DNA of 5,791 nt from Maritimibacter sp. Its GTDB lineage: Bacteria > Pseudomonadota > Alphaproteobacteria > Rhodobacterales > Rhodobacteraceae. Position numbers and translations under genes: made by a program. Below are positions 5,348 through 5,791 of this stretch, piece by piece (position 1 is the stretch's first letter; each line of letters starts with the position of its first letter). Under the pieces are notes generated by a model, which saw only the letters and a list, made by a program, of their open reading frames with translations, ran no database searches and was not told where the DNA came from. The stretch lies in the NCBI GenBank assembly GCA_003520545.1, contig DOUP01000018.1, positions 1 through 5,791 on the forward strand, in the 5' to 3' direction.

Positions 5348-5791
5348 TCCTGAACCCGAACCTCGCCGCCACCCGCCCCTCGCCCGTGGTCGAGGCCAAG
5401 CGCTGGATCGCCGGGAAAGAATTCCCGCCGGAAGCGCCCCTCATCAACGTGAGCCAGGCCGCGCCGGTGGACCCGCCGCCGATGGAATTGCGTGAAGCCA
5501 TCGCCAATATCGCGATAAACCTACCCTCCGCACATACCTATGGCCCGGTTCTGGGCTTGCCGGAACTGCGCGTCGCCGTCGCGGATACCTTCTCCAAAGC
5601 CTATGGTGGCACGCTCACCTCCGACAACGTCGCCATCACCCAAGGCTGCAACCAGGCGTTCTGCGCCGCCATCGCCACGCTCGCCGCGCCCGGCGACGAG
5701 GTGATCGTGCCGACGCCGTGGTATTTCAACCACCAGATGTGGCTCGACATGGCGGGCGTCACCACCGTGCCGCTTCCAACGGGAGACGAGC
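5344..5791 (+). CDS. Class I/II (fold type I) PLP aminotransferase, 3' end beyond the window
   Basis: The first 149 residues of an aminotransferase open to the window edge; a complete protein of this class would be about 380-400 residues. TYGPVLGLPELRVAVAD (65-81) is the typical substrate-side loop. ITQGCNQAFCAAI (98-110) is the cofactor phosphate-binding turn, and PGDEVIVPTPWYFNH (116-130) carries the aromatic residues that stack on the PLP ring. The Schiff-base lysine lies downstream and cannot be checked. The ATG overlaps the trpD stop as ATGA, with AAGG at 5334-5337 six bases upstream, so it is translated from the trpGD message. The substrate cannot be named from this part. The usual neighbour here would be trpC, so the enzyme may be an insertion in the operon or have a role tied to aromatic amino acids. 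That link is inferred from position only. Confidence 0.9.
   Translation, partial: MILNPNLAATRPSPVVEAKRWIAGKEFPPEAPLINVSQAAPVDPPPMELREAIANIAINLPSAHTYGPVLGLPELRVAVADTFSKAYGGTLTSDNVAITQGCNQAFCAAIATLAAPGDEVIVPTPWYFNHQMWLDMAGVTTVPLPTGDE

Noticed and set aside
5509..5518. ATCGCGATAA shared with bases 1-10 of the window
   Set aside because: A ten-base match with no extended similarity; the second copy lies inside the aminotransferase coding sequence, so chance is the simplest explanation.

Overview
The window looks like a high-GC alphaproteobacterial chromosome, most probably Rhodobacterales (roseobacter group). The reasons are GC-rich codon use, the YibQ-like gene next to trpG-trpD, and a DUF2239 gene. 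I placed it by recognising protein families, not by any search. The genes are intact apart from the two cut by the window edges, and I see no mobile element, CRISPR array, tRNA or rRNA.

Layout. Bases 1-70 hold the likely 5' end of an unidentified minus-strand gene. It diverges from a plus-strand DUF2239 gene (128-661). The short gap between them carries two copies of an ATCCGGGT element exactly 30 bp apart, flanking a candidate -10 box. A 168-bp gap follows with no gene. Next is metY (830-2116), an O-acetylhomoserine sulfhydrylase with a strong ribosome binding site that fixes its start. A near-perfect bidirectional terminator hairpin (2143-2169) separates metY from a convergent minus-strand gene (2209-3630). 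That gene encodes a membrane-anchored, YibQ-like 'divergent polysaccharide deacetylase' with a very acidic linker and no visible metal-binding residues.

A 104-bp divergent promoter region (3631-3734) then leads to a tight plus-strand operon. It runs trpG (3735-4331), trpD (4328-5347) and a class I/II aminotransferase (from 5344, cut by the window end), each pair joined by a 4-bp ATGA overlap.

How the genes work together. TrpG supplies ammonia from glutamine to anthranilate synthase, and TrpD attaches phosphoribosyl to anthranilate, so the pair covers the first two committed steps of tryptophan synthesis. The large subunit TrpE is not in the window. As I remember it, Rhodobacter-type genomes often have trpE-yibQ-trpG-trpD-trpC in one direction. 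Here yibQ points away from trpG, metY lies beyond it, and an aminotransferase occupies the place expected for trpC. MetY acts in sulfur amino-acid synthesis. The unusual points are this rearranged trp neighbourhood, the degenerate YibQ domain and the paired operator-like sites before the DUF2239 gene. I found nothing that clearly amounts to a new multi-gene system.
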